A stretch of DNA of 64,000 nucleotides from Croceimicrobium sp963974215 (lineage in GTDB: Bacteria; Bacteroidota; Bacteroidia; Flavobacteriales; Schleiferiaceae): assembly GCA_963974215.1 (NCBI GenBank), contig CAXBBL010000001.1, positions 124,001-188,000 on the forward strand. Direction: 5' to 3'. The notes under the pieces are model-generated. The model was not told where the DNA came from, ran no database searches, and saw only the letters and a program-made list of their open reading frames with translations. The first letter of the stretch is position 1. Each line of letters opens with the position of its first letter. Below are positions 36,436 through 44,186 of this stretch, piece by piece. The position numbers and the translations under genes are program-made.

Positions 36436-37722
36436 ATGAAAAAAGTTCTTACCACACTTGCAAATACAGTCCTGATCCTCTTCTTTTTGTCCACCTTTGG
36501 CTGGATTATAAAAAGTATCACTCAGGGCGAAAAGCTCTTGGGTGAAACCACATCTGATGCTTTACTAAGCTTTGTTAGCTTTTTCGATTTGTTTGAAGAA
36601 ACAGTAGAGGAAGTGCAAAAGCTGCCGGAAACTTTCGTTCCCACGCCTAAAGATTTTGAGCCTGTTAACAAATTAGAAGAAGACCTTTTCGCTCTGGTTT
36701 CCTATTCAAATAAGCGAAAGCAACGAAGAGTAGAAGTAAAAAACCTGAAAAATGATTCCGTTTTAATTTCTTGGGACATTAAAAATAAGCAGCAGGAGCA
36801 CGACCGCATTATGGACCCTTTGCTATTACCGAATAAAACTTTGGTTTATTCCTTCAATGGGGTTACTGGTTTATTCGCCTTGGATTCAACAGGTAAGAAA
36901 CTTTGGCATCAAGATACAATCGTGCACCATCATGCGATGAACCTAGATAGCGCAGGTAATATTTGGGCTTGCAGCTATACCGAAGAAGATCATTGGTATA
37001 TTATTTATCAGGGTTTATACCAGTCTGGTGATACGGAGTTGCGCTTTATCGATAATAGCGTATCTCGGCTTGACCCCAATACGGGCGAAGTAACTTTTCA
37101 TAAATCGATTAGTGAAATTTTAAGGGATAATAACTTGTCTAATCTTATTATTAAATCGGCTAGCATTGAAGATCCTCTGCATTTAAACGACGTGCAACCC
37201 GCTTTAAAAACCACCGCTTATTACAAAGAGGGCGATCTATTTTTAAGCTTGCGTAATATTTCCACTATTCTTCATTATCGCCCTTCCACCAATGAAATTT
37301 TAGAAGTGATTGACGGCCTTTTTTACAGCCAGCACGATGTTGACTTTTTAGACGATCATACCATCTATTTCTTTAATAATAACAGCCACACTTTCCGTCC
37401 CAGCATGCCTAGCAATTGGCCTACGGGTAAAAAAATCCAAGACTTAGGCGCTTTCTATTCCAACATTATGGCCTATGATTTAGCCTCGAAAGAGTTTTAC
37501 TACCTCGAAGATTCTAGCTTTACCGCCAATGAAATATTCACCTTAACCGAGGGTATGTCAGAGGTATTAGAAAACGGGAATGTTTTTGTGGAAGAACAAA
37601 ATTCGGGTTTACTTTGGGTTTTAAAGGAAGGGGAAGTGATTTACAAAAATGTAATCCCTTCGCAGCATGTGGGTCATCATCACCTACCCAACTGGACCCG
37701 CATTATAAAAGATTTTAATTGA
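36436..37722 (+). CDS. arylsulfotransferase-like (ASST) beta-propeller protein, membrane-anchored
   Basis: 428 residues. An N-terminal hydrophobic segment (TVLILFFLSTFGWIIKSI) acts as a signal anchor. The rest looks like a beta-propeller of the arylsulfotransferase family (LLLPNKTLVYSFNGVTGLF, IVHHHAMNLDSAGNIWACSY, DPLHLNDVQPAL, VLENGNVFVEEQNSGLLWVL, HVGHHHLPNWTRI). The repeated His pairs are consistent with the family, whose known members move sulfate between phenols without PAPS, but the essential His could not be fixed without alignment. It is joined by a one-base overlap (TGATG) to a tiny membrane protein and a sulfotransferase. Confidence 0.72.
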   Translation: MKKVLTTLANTVLILFFLSTFGWIIKSITQGEKLLGETTSDALLSFVSFFDLFEETVEEVQKLPETFVPTPKDFEPVNKLEEDLFALVSYSNKRKQRRVEVKNLKNDSVLISWDIKNKQQEHDRIMDPLLLPNKTLVYSFNGVTGLFALDSTGKKLWHQDTIVHHHAMNLDSAGNIWACSYTEEDHWYIIYQGLYQSGDTELRFIDNSVSRLDPNTGEVTFHKSISEILRDNNLSNLIIKSASIEDPLHLNDVQPALKTTAYYKEGDLFLSLRNISTILHYRPSTNEILEVIDGLFYSQHDVDFLDDHTIYFFNNNSHTFRPSMPSNWPTGKKIQDLGAFYSNIMAYDLASKEFYYLEDSSFTANEIFTLTEGMSEVLENGNVFVEEQNSGLLWVLKEGEVIYKNVIPSQHVGHHHLPNWTRIIKDFN

Positions 37723-37862
37723 TGAGCACTTTATTATACATCGGCCCAGGCATGGGTTTAGGCACCATTATCTTGGTTTTTGTAATTGGTGGAATCGTGC
37801 TTTTTTCCTTTGGCTATATTATTTGGCTAAAGCTAAAGCGCTTCTTTAAAAAGGATAAATAA
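37722..37862 (+). CDS. 46-residue single-pass membrane protein
   Basis: Encodes MSTLLYIGPGMGLGTIILVF, a continuing membrane helix (VIGGIVLFSFGYIIW) and a basic tail (LKLKRFFKKDK). It overlaps both neighbours by one base (TGATG and TAATG), which is good evidence that it is a true gene. The YxGPGxGxG opening is seen in small membrane proteins next to polysaccharide or sulfation genes. It probably holds the two sulfotransferase-type proteins together or modifies a membrane substrate; this is inference. Confidence 0.8.
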   Translation: MSTLLYIGPGMGLGTIILVFVIGGIVLFSFGYIIWLKLKRFFKKDK

Positions 37863-39268
37863 TGCTCTATTACCTAGCCTTAGGGCTTAGTAGTTTTTTA
37901 AGTTTCTTACTGCTAAAATGGCGCCGCCAACAGTTTTACCGCTTGGCCGAAAATAGCGTCTCTTTGCTTAATACGCTTATTTCTAGTGAAGACGATGATC
38001 AAAAGTTGGTGGCCATGCAGAAGGATACTTCGGGCCTTTTTATTAGCCTTCTGTCTTTTATCGCCCTCCTGATTACCGCCCTCCTGATTATCGTTGCACC
38101 AGCCCTAATTTTTGGCTATTGGCAATCCGGTGAATGGGCCTTCATCAGTCCCACCAGCTGGCAAGAGGTGCTTAGTATTTCTATTGGCGCGAGCTTAGTT
38201 TTTATGCCTCTCCCGCCTAAAAATGCAGCGAGCTACAGCGAGCTATCGATACTGCTTCATCGGTTGGCTTTAAACAATTACAACATTGGATTCCAGCTTT
38301 TTAGACGCGAAACAAAGCTAAAATTAAAGGAGGGAATTCAGTTAAAAGATGAGTTTATTATCGTTTCCGGATTAGCGCGGGCGGGCACCACGAGCTTAAT
38401 GAATCACCTTTTAAAAGTAGAGGGTTTTGCTTCTTTAAGTTATGCTAATATGCCCTTTTTATTAAGCCCCAATACTTGGCGAAAAATCTATCATCCCAAA
38501 GACAAAAGCACGAAGGAACGCAGTCATAAAGACGGAATAAAAATTGGCTTAAACTCAAATGAGGCGTTAGAAGAGTATTTTTTCAAGGCGCTTTCGCGCG
38601 ACGCCTACCTTGCCAAGGACCGTCTAACAGAGTATACCCTTTCGGAAGATGAGTACCAAGACTATTTATCCTATCAAAGTCTAATGCGTCGCAGCCCTGC
38701 AGAGATCTATTTGGCCAAAAACAATAATTTCTTACTGCGCTATAAAAGTATGCGCGCTCATAATGCCAACTTTTTATTTGTGGTTTTATTTCGCCATCCG
38801 CTCTTGCATGCCACTTCCCTTTTAGAGAAACACTTATACTACAGCGAACTGCAAAAAGAAGACTCCTTTATTGAGGAATACATGAACTGGCTGGGGCATC
38901 ATGAATTCGGTCTCAACCAAAAGGCTTTTCAATTCGGAGATAAGGAGCCGCCAGAAGGTGATAAGGGCAGCTTAGATTATTGGTTGAAAATCTGGCTGAA
39001 CTATTACCAATATGCTTTGGAAATTAAGGATGCACAAAGCGTTTTCATCCCTTACGAAAGCCTGTGTGCTCAACCACGTGAAAACCTAGAGTTAATCTTA
39101 GGAAAAGTTAGTAAAGACCTTCCTATCCCAGATGTTGAGCCCTTTAGCAATCCCAGAAAACAAAGCGAGAAGTATTCTTATCAGGAGTCTTTAATGCAAG
39201 AGGCCATGAAGCTCTACCAAAACTTACAAAGCAAGGCAGAGCTTCAGTTTAGCACTTACATGCGGTAA
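37862..39268 (+). CDS. membrane-anchored PAPS-dependent sulfotransferase
   Basis: 468 residues. One N-terminal hydrophobic helix (LYYLALGLSSFLSFLLL) and a second longer one (FISLLSFIALLITALLIIVAPAL) precede a sulfotransferase domain from about 165. The PAPS 5'-phosphosulfate loop is seen as IIVSGLARAGTTSLMNHLL and the 3'-phosphate region as FLFVVLFRHPLLHATSLLEK. A domain end is visible near IPYESLCAQPRENL. It likely transfers sulfate from PAPS to a lipid, sugar or protein at the inner membrane. It is the third gene of the ASST-like operon. The last 13 bases overlap the end of the convergent FabH-like gene. Confidence 0.85.
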   Translation: MLYYLALGLSSFLSFLLLKWRRQQFYRLAENSVSLLNTLISSEDDDQKLVAMQKDTSGLFISLLSFIALLITALLIIVAPALIFGYWQSGEWAFISPTSWQEVLSISIGASLVFMPLPPKNAASYSELSILLHRLALNNYNIGFQLFRRETKLKLKEGIQLKDEFIIVSGLARAGTTSLMNHLLKVEGFASLSYANMPFLLSPNTWRKIYHPKDKSTKERSHKDGIKIGLNSNEALEEYFFKALSRDAYLAKDRLTEYTLSEDEYQDYLSYQSLMRRSPAEIYLAKNNNFLLRYKSMRAHNANFLFVVLFRHPLLHATSLLEKHLYYSELQKEDSFIEEYMNWLGHHEFGLNQKAFQFGDKEPPEGDKGSLDYWLKIWLNYYQYALEIKDAQSVFIPYESLCAQPRENLELILGKVSKDLPIPDVEPFSNPRKQSEKYSYQESLMQEAMKLYQNLQSKAELQFSTYMR

Positions 39269-40320
39269 GTAATTGCATTAATGCTCATTCCCGCGCCTAC
39301 CGAGGCCAATAAAATTACGTCGCCTTCTTCTAAACTATGTCCTTCTAATTCTCCCTTGCGGAGAAGATCCAATAAGGTTGGAACGGTGGCCACCGAGCTA
39401 TTCCCCAAAAGGTGAATACTCATGGGCATAATATCGCTGGGAGTTTCTTTTTTATAGAGACGGAAAAAGCGCTTTATAATAGCTTCATCCATTTTCTCAT
39501 TAGCCTGATGGATTAGGACCTTTTTTACCTGGTCTATGGATAAGCCACTTCTATCGAGACAAGTTTTCATGGCGGCCGGCACATGGGTTAAGGCAAATTG
39601 AAAAATCTTCTGTCCCTTCATTTTAATGTAGCGCGTTTGATCCTCTGTATTCGGATCATTACTTACGTCGTAGGATAGGTAATAGGCCTCTTCGCTGGTA
39701 AAGGTTTGCGAGGCGGTACTTAATATGCCACGCTTCAAATCGTTTTTACGTGCTTCTACTACTGCGGCTCCCGCGCCATCGGCAAAAATCATAGAGTCGC
39801 GATCATGTGGGTCGAGCTTACGTGAAAGGGTTTCGGCACCAATTACCAAATAGCGTTCGCCTTGTTGGGCTTTTATATAATTATAGGCTAAAATCATCGC
39901 TTGTACCCATCCAGGGCAACCGTATAAAATATCGAAGGCGATGCAGTTTGGGTTTTCAATTTTCAAGTCGTGCTTAACGCGAGTAGCCAAGCTCGGTAGG
40001 ATATCTGATTGAATTTTACCATCGGGAATATTCCCAAAATTGTGAGCTACTATAATGCCGTCCAAAGTTTCAGGATCGATACCTGCGTCTTTAATGGCTC
40101 GTTGTGCAGCGATGGTTCCTAGGTCGCTAGTTTGCTGATCTGCTCTGGCATAACGCCTTTCCTGAATACCTGTTATTTCCTGAAACTTATCAATAGTAAG
40201 CTGCGGATCTTGATCGATCGCATCTCCCTTAGGGCCAAAAAAGCTATGCTTTAAAAAGTCACTGTTTGGTACTTTTAGCTCAGGAATGTAACTTCCCGTC
40301 CCTGTTATTTCTAAATTCAT
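39256..40320 (-). CDS. 3-oxoacyl-ACP synthase III family protein (FabH-like)
   Basis: Thiolase-fold condensing enzyme of 354 residues. The catalytic triad is complete: Cys135 (ILYGCPGWVQ), His271 (LIHQANEKMD) and Asn307 (HLLGNSSVATVP). It is longer than housekeeping FabH and resembles the Bacteroidota ketoacyl-synthase III paralogs that start unusual fatty acids or secondary products. It stands alone, convergent with the sulfotransferase gene, so the product cannot be told from context. Confidence 0.9.
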   Translation of the reverse strand: MNLEITGTGSYIPELKVPNSDFLKHSFFGPKGDAIDQDPQLTIDKFQEITGIQERRYARADQQTSDLGTIAAQRAIKDAGIDPETLDGIIVAHNFGNIPDGKIQSDILPSLATRVKHDLKIENPNCIAFDILYGCPGWVQAMILAYNYIKAQQGERYLVIGAETLSRKLDPHDRDSMIFADGAGAAVVEARKNDLKRGILSTASQTFTSEEAYYLSYDVSNDPNTEDQTRYIKMKGQKIFQFALTHVPAAMKTCLDRSGLSIDQVKKVLIHQANEKMDEAIIKRFFRLYKKETPSDIMPMSIHLLGNSSVATVPTLLDLLRKGELEGHSLEEGDVILLASVGAGMSINAITYRM

Positions 40321-40468
40321 AGTATGGTTTTGATATCAAAGGAAAGAAATTATCGGCTGGCAGAATTAATACTTGGGGATTAAATAGGGTCTGCCCCTAA
40401 AATAAAATACCTTTCTCCAACTTTTTGCTTTGTTTAACGTTATAGATAAAGAATTAAACAACAATATC

Positions 40469-41467
40469 ATGAGAAAATTACTTTTTAGCAGCCTTCTTTT
40501 GGCTTTTAGCTCCATGTTCATTCTAACGGGATGTTCAGATGACGACGATGATCAGCCAACACCAGCGGCACCTAAAACCCTTACGGAAACTGTGGCAGGC
40601 GATGCTCGTTTTAGCATTTTAGTAGATGCTCTTACTCGCACGGGCTTAGATGCTACCTTAGACGCAGAAGGAACTTACACGGTATTTGCTCCTACTGATG
40701 ATGCCTTTACCGCTTTATTAGGCGATTTACAATTAGCAGATTTAGATGCTTTAGAAGGAGCATTAACTACCGCTGGTTTGCGCGATGTATTGTTATACCA
40801 CGTTTTAGGTGTAACCGCGAAAGCTAGCGATATAAGCACAGGTTATTATAGTACTGCTTCGGTAAACGCTGCGGGTAACAATTTAAGTTTATATGCCGCT
40901 GTAGGAAGTGATGTTGTTTTAAATGACGTTGCCACGGTAAAACAAACCAATATTACGGCCTCCAATGGTGTAGCGCACGTAATTGATGCGGTTATTCTAC
41001 CTTTAAGTGTACATGGCCTAGTTGCTTTAAATAGCGATTATTCTTCTTTAGGCGCAGCTTTAAGTCTTGCTGACGGAAACTTAGACGAAGTATTAGCTGG
41101 CGATGCTGCTAGATATACTGTTTTCGCACCAAATAATGCTGCATTCACTGCACTAATAGACGCTACGCCAAATGTTAGCGACTTAGCCGAGCTAGTGGCC
41201 GCATTAGGCACCGATGGTTTAGCACAAGTTCTTCTTTACCACGTAGTAGCGGGAGATATATTATCGGGTGACCTTAGCACAGGTAACGTTAATACGCTTG
41301 CAGATAATATGGGAACCCCTTTCACCTTTTTTGTGAATGTAAATAGTACAGGCGTAAGCATCATTGACAACAATAATGATAGTGATGACGCTAAAGTAAC
41401 CGGCACCGATGTTATTGGCACCAACGGCGCTCTGCATTTTCTAGATGGCGTTTTATTACCCGAATAG
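40469..41467 (+). CDS. lipoprotein with two fasciclin domains
   Basis: 332 residues from ATG 40469; an upstream TTG at 40430 would precede the signal. The lipoprotein signal ends at SMFILTGCSDDDDDQ. Two fasciclin (FAS1) repeats follow: YTVFAPTDDAFTALLGD ... LRDVLLYHVLGVTAKASDI (about 45-185) and YTVFAPNNAAFTALIDA ... LAQVLLYHVVAGDILSGDL (about 190-330), each ending with the conserved GVAHVIDAVILP or GALHFLDGVLLP strand. FAS1 domains mediate adhesion; the protein probably faces outward from the envelope. Confidence 0.95.
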   Translation: MRKLLFSSLLLAFSSMFILTGCSDDDDDQPTPAAPKTLTETVAGDARFSILVDALTRTGLDATLDAEGTYTVFAPTDDAFTALLGDLQLADLDALEGALTTAGLRDVLLYHVLGVTAKASDISTGYYSTASVNAAGNNLSLYAAVGSDVVLNDVATVKQTNITASNGVAHVIDAVILPLSVHGLVALNSDYSSLGAALSLADGNLDEVLAGDAARYTVFAPNNAAFTALIDATPNVSDLAELVAALGTDGLAQVLLYHVVAGDILSGDLSTGNVNTLADNMGTPFTFFVNVNSTGVSIIDNNNDSDDAKVTGTDVIGTNGALHFLDGVLLPE

Positions 41468-41513
41468 TAAGTGAGCTTCAAAAGCTGATTTCAAATCGAA
41501 AAAAGCTTTCCAT

Positions 41514-41557
41514 TAAAAAAGGCCGCTAATCTTTATGACTAGCGGCCTTTTGTTTTT
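41514..41557. terminator. bidirectional terminator between the fasciclin and peptidase genes
   Basis: A perfect stem GGCCGCTA/TAGCGGCC (41521-41528, 41540-41547) with an A-rich left and T-rich right flank, suitable for both convergent genes. Confidence 0.92.
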
Positions 41558-41569
41558 GTTTACCAATGT

Positions 41570-43753
41570 CTATTGTGCACTCGCTTGAGCAGATGCGTAA
41601 GGATGCGGTAGTTTTTCATAGCCCATGTTATAAAGCATGAAAGACCATTTATCAGCGGCCTCTTGAATAATCTTATCAGTTGGTTTTCCAGCCCCGTGAC
41701 CCGCATTGGTTTCGATACGAATTAGGACTGGGTTTGCACCTTCATGTGCATCCTGTAAAGCAGCGGCGAACTTAAAACTGTGCGCTGGCACCACACGATC
41801 ATCATGGTCGCCAGTTGTCACCATGGTTGCAGGATACTCGGTTCCGGCTTTTAAATTATGAACGGGAGAATAGCCGTAGAGGTAATCGAACATTTCTTTA
41901 TTGTCTTCTGAAGTTCCGTAGTCGGTATGCCAACCTGCTCCCGAAGTAAACTTGTGGTAGCGCAACATATCTAAAACACCTACTGCCGGAAAGGCTACCG
42001 CCATTAAATCGGGACGCTGCGTCATTACCGCACCCACTAATAAACCTCCGTTAGAACCGCCTTCAATTGCTAGTTTAGCTTTAGAGGTGTAGCCCTCTTT
42101 TATCAGGTATTCTCCTGCTGCAATAAAGTCATCAAAAACGTTTTGCTTATTAAGTTTCATACCTGCTTGGTGCCATGCTTCACCGTATTCGCCACCACCA
42201 CGTAAATTGGCTACTGCAAAAACACCGCCTTGCTCAAGGAAAACAATATTACTCGTTCTAAAACCTGGGGTTAGACTTACATTAAAGCCGCCGTATCCGT
42301 AAAGTAAAGTTGGATTAGAGCCATCCAATTTTAAACCCTTCTTGTGGGTTATAATCAACGGCACCTTAGTACCATCTTTTGAAGTATAAAATACTTGCTT
42401 AGATTCATATTTCTCAGAGTCAAAGTCTACCGCAGATTTCCGGTATAATTCCGATTCACCCGTGGCAATTTCATACTTAAAAGTAGATGCTGGATATACG
42501 TAATTGGTGAAAGAATAATAGATTTCCTTATCGTCCCAATTACCGCCAAAGCCCCCAGCCGAACCTGGTCCAGGTAATTCAATTTCGCGCTCTAATTCTC
42601 CGTTTATATTGTATTGAAAAACTTTGTTTACCGCATCAATCATATACGTGGCAAAAAACTTACCTCCCGCGGTGCTAATATTTAATACGTTTTCCGTTTC
42701 CGGGATAAGGTCCACCCAGTTTTCGGGGGCCAAGTTTGAGAAGCTGGTCTTAACCACTTTTTGATTTGGCGCATTCAGGTTTGTTGATAAATACAAATCT
42801 TCTCCTTCGGTGTGGATGATTGATTGATCGCTTTCAAAACCAGTTACGATGGGTAAAATAGCTGCATTAGCCTCCCCTAGCTTTTGAATGTATAATTCGT
42901 TACCTGTCGTCGATTCGGCAGCAGAGATCACTAAATACTGCTGATCTTCGGTAACGTAACCACCCACATATCGTCTTTTCATTTCAGCTCCTCCAAAGAT
43001 TAACTCATCTTCTGCCTGAGCCGTTCCCATTTTATGGAAAAAGAGCTTATGTGTATTGGTAAGGCCAGTTAGCTGACTGCCACCTTTAGGTTTATCGTAA
43101 CTACTGTAGTAGAATCCATCATTGCCGCGCCAGGAAAGTCCCGAAAATTTTACATCCATTAAGGTGTCACCTATAATGTCTAGGGAAACCGCATCCATAA
43201 TAACAACCTTTCTCCAATCAGAACCGCCTTCCGAAATCTGATAGGCACAGAGCGAGCCATCCTTGCTGAAGCTTAGTCCACCAAGAGAGCTACTGCCATC
43301 TTCTGCAAAGGTATTGGGATCTAAAAACACTTGGGCAGAATCCATATTGCCACCTTTGGGGAAGCGGTATAAAACCGATTGGTTTTGCAGTCCGTCGTTT
43401 TTAGAAAAGTAGGTGAAGTCACCATGATCCGTGGGAGCAGAAACCTTTTCGTAGTTCCACAACTTGGTCATTTGCTCTTTCAGTTCATCGCGGTAAGCAA
43501 TACCTTCTAAATAGCTAAAGGTGAGTTTATTTTCTGCTTTAACCCATTCTTCTGTTTCAGGCGCTCGATCATCTTCTAACCAACGGTAAGGATCGGCCAC
43601 CATTGTGCCAAAGTAATCCTCAATAACGCTCGTGTCTTTGCGCGTTTCTGGATAATCTAATGCCATTTTCTCGTCTTGTTTAGCTTCTTGAGGTGCACAA
43701 CTGTTAAAAACAGCCAATGCTAATACAGCACCCGTAATTTTTAAGTGTTTCAT
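41570..43753 (-). CDS. prolyl oligopeptidase family serine peptidase (S9A), lipoprotein
   Basis: 727 residues. A lipoprotein signal (ITGAVLALAVFNSC) is followed by the beta-propeller (DYFGTMVADPYRWLEDDRAP onward) and the C-terminal alpha/beta-hydrolase domain from about 440. The catalytic triad is visible: Ser in AIEGGSNGGLLVG (about 567), Asp in GDHDDRVVPAHS (about 649) and His in NAGHGAGKPTD (about 684). It cleaves short proline-containing peptides, here probably in the periplasm. The length is normal for the family. Confidence 0.96.
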   Translation of the reverse strand: MKHLKITGAVLALAVFNSCAPQEAKQDEKMALDYPETRKDTSVIEDYFGTMVADPYRWLEDDRAPETEEWVKAENKLTFSYLEGIAYRDELKEQMTKLWNYEKVSAPTDHGDFTYFSKNDGLQNQSVLYRFPKGGNMDSAQVFLDPNTFAEDGSSSLGGLSFSKDGSLCAYQISEGGSDWRKVVIMDAVSLDIIGDTLMDVKFSGLSWRGNDGFYYSSYDKPKGGSQLTGLTNTHKLFFHKMGTAQAEDELIFGGAEMKRRYVGGYVTEDQQYLVISAAESTTGNELYIQKLGEANAAILPIVTGFESDQSIIHTEGEDLYLSTNLNAPNQKVVKTSFSNLAPENWVDLIPETENVLNISTAGGKFFATYMIDAVNKVFQYNINGELEREIELPGPGSAGGFGGNWDDKEIYYSFTNYVYPASTFKYEIATGESELYRKSAVDFDSEKYESKQVFYTSKDGTKVPLIITHKKGLKLDGSNPTLLYGYGGFNVSLTPGFRTSNIVFLEQGGVFAVANLRGGGEYGEAWHQAGMKLNKQNVFDDFIAAGEYLIKEGYTSKAKLAIEGGSNGGLLVGAVMTQRPDLMAVAFPAVGVLDMLRYHKFTSGAGWHTDYGTSEDNKEMFDYLYGYSPVHNLKAGTEYPATMVTTGDHDDRVVPAHSFKFAAALQDAHEGANPVLIRIETNAGHGAGKPTDKIIQEAADKWSFMLYNMGYEKLPHPYASAQASAQ

Positions 43754-43787
43754 AAAATAGTTTTTAGGATAGGGTTTTGTCGGCTAA

Positions 43788-43795
43788 CAAAGATA
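43788..43795 (-). promoter_or_regulatory. -7 box TATCTTTG before the S9A peptidase gene
   Basis: On the minus strand TATCTTTG fits TAnnTTTG, 35 bases upstream of the ATG. A TTG (in TTTGCAAGG) lies 22 bases further upstream, close to the expected -33 spacing. Confidence 0.5.
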
Positions 43796-43855
43796 CATTC
43801 AAAAATCGCAAGCCTTGCAAATAGCCATCTGCCATGAGCAAGAAAGAACCTTTAA

Positions 43856-44116
43856 ACCTGAGTTCGGCGTAAAATTAGGCCTCAGACCTCTTATAAATAG
43901 TGGGTTTTAAGCCGAAGCACTGAAGCAATAGCGGGCTATTGCGAAGGGCTAAGGCGCCAAAAACTCCTTTTTAGAAGAGGTTTACAAGTTTTTTCCAATA
44001 AAAGCGAAAATCCTGCATCTAGCTCATTTGCTGTAGCCCGCTACAGCTGCACGATCCAGACTAGTCTTTTCTTTTTATTGAAAATCTGAGGCTATAATTT
44101 TAGGTCGAACTCAGGT
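43856..44116 (+). mobile_element. inverted-repeat element, copy B (261 bp)
   Basis: Non-coding element flanked by TTTAA direct repeats (43851-43855 and 44117-44121). The termini ACCTGAGTTCG and CGAACTCAGGT are perfect inverted repeats and the similarity continues for about 33 bp (TAAAATTAGGCCTCAGA against TCTGAGGCTATAATTTTA). Inside are two palindromes: GCAATAGC-GG-GCTATTGC (43925-43942) and GCTGTAGC-CC-GCTACAGC (44030-44047). It differs from copy D by eight substitutions and has the same length. Confidence 0.9.
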
Positions 44117-44127
44117 TTTAAAATTGC

Positions 44128-44164
44128 CAAAAAAAAGCGCCCTGACATTTCTGCCAGAGCGCTT
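44128..44164 (-). terminator. terminator of the 3502-residue protein gene
   Basis: On the minus strand a stem beginning AAGCGC and closing GCGCTT, with a further imperfect 7-bp inner stem and a 4-nt loop, is followed by eight T. It lies 23 bases after the stop at 44187. Confidence 0.88.
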
Positions 44165-44186
44165 AGTTGATATTAAATCAATCTGA

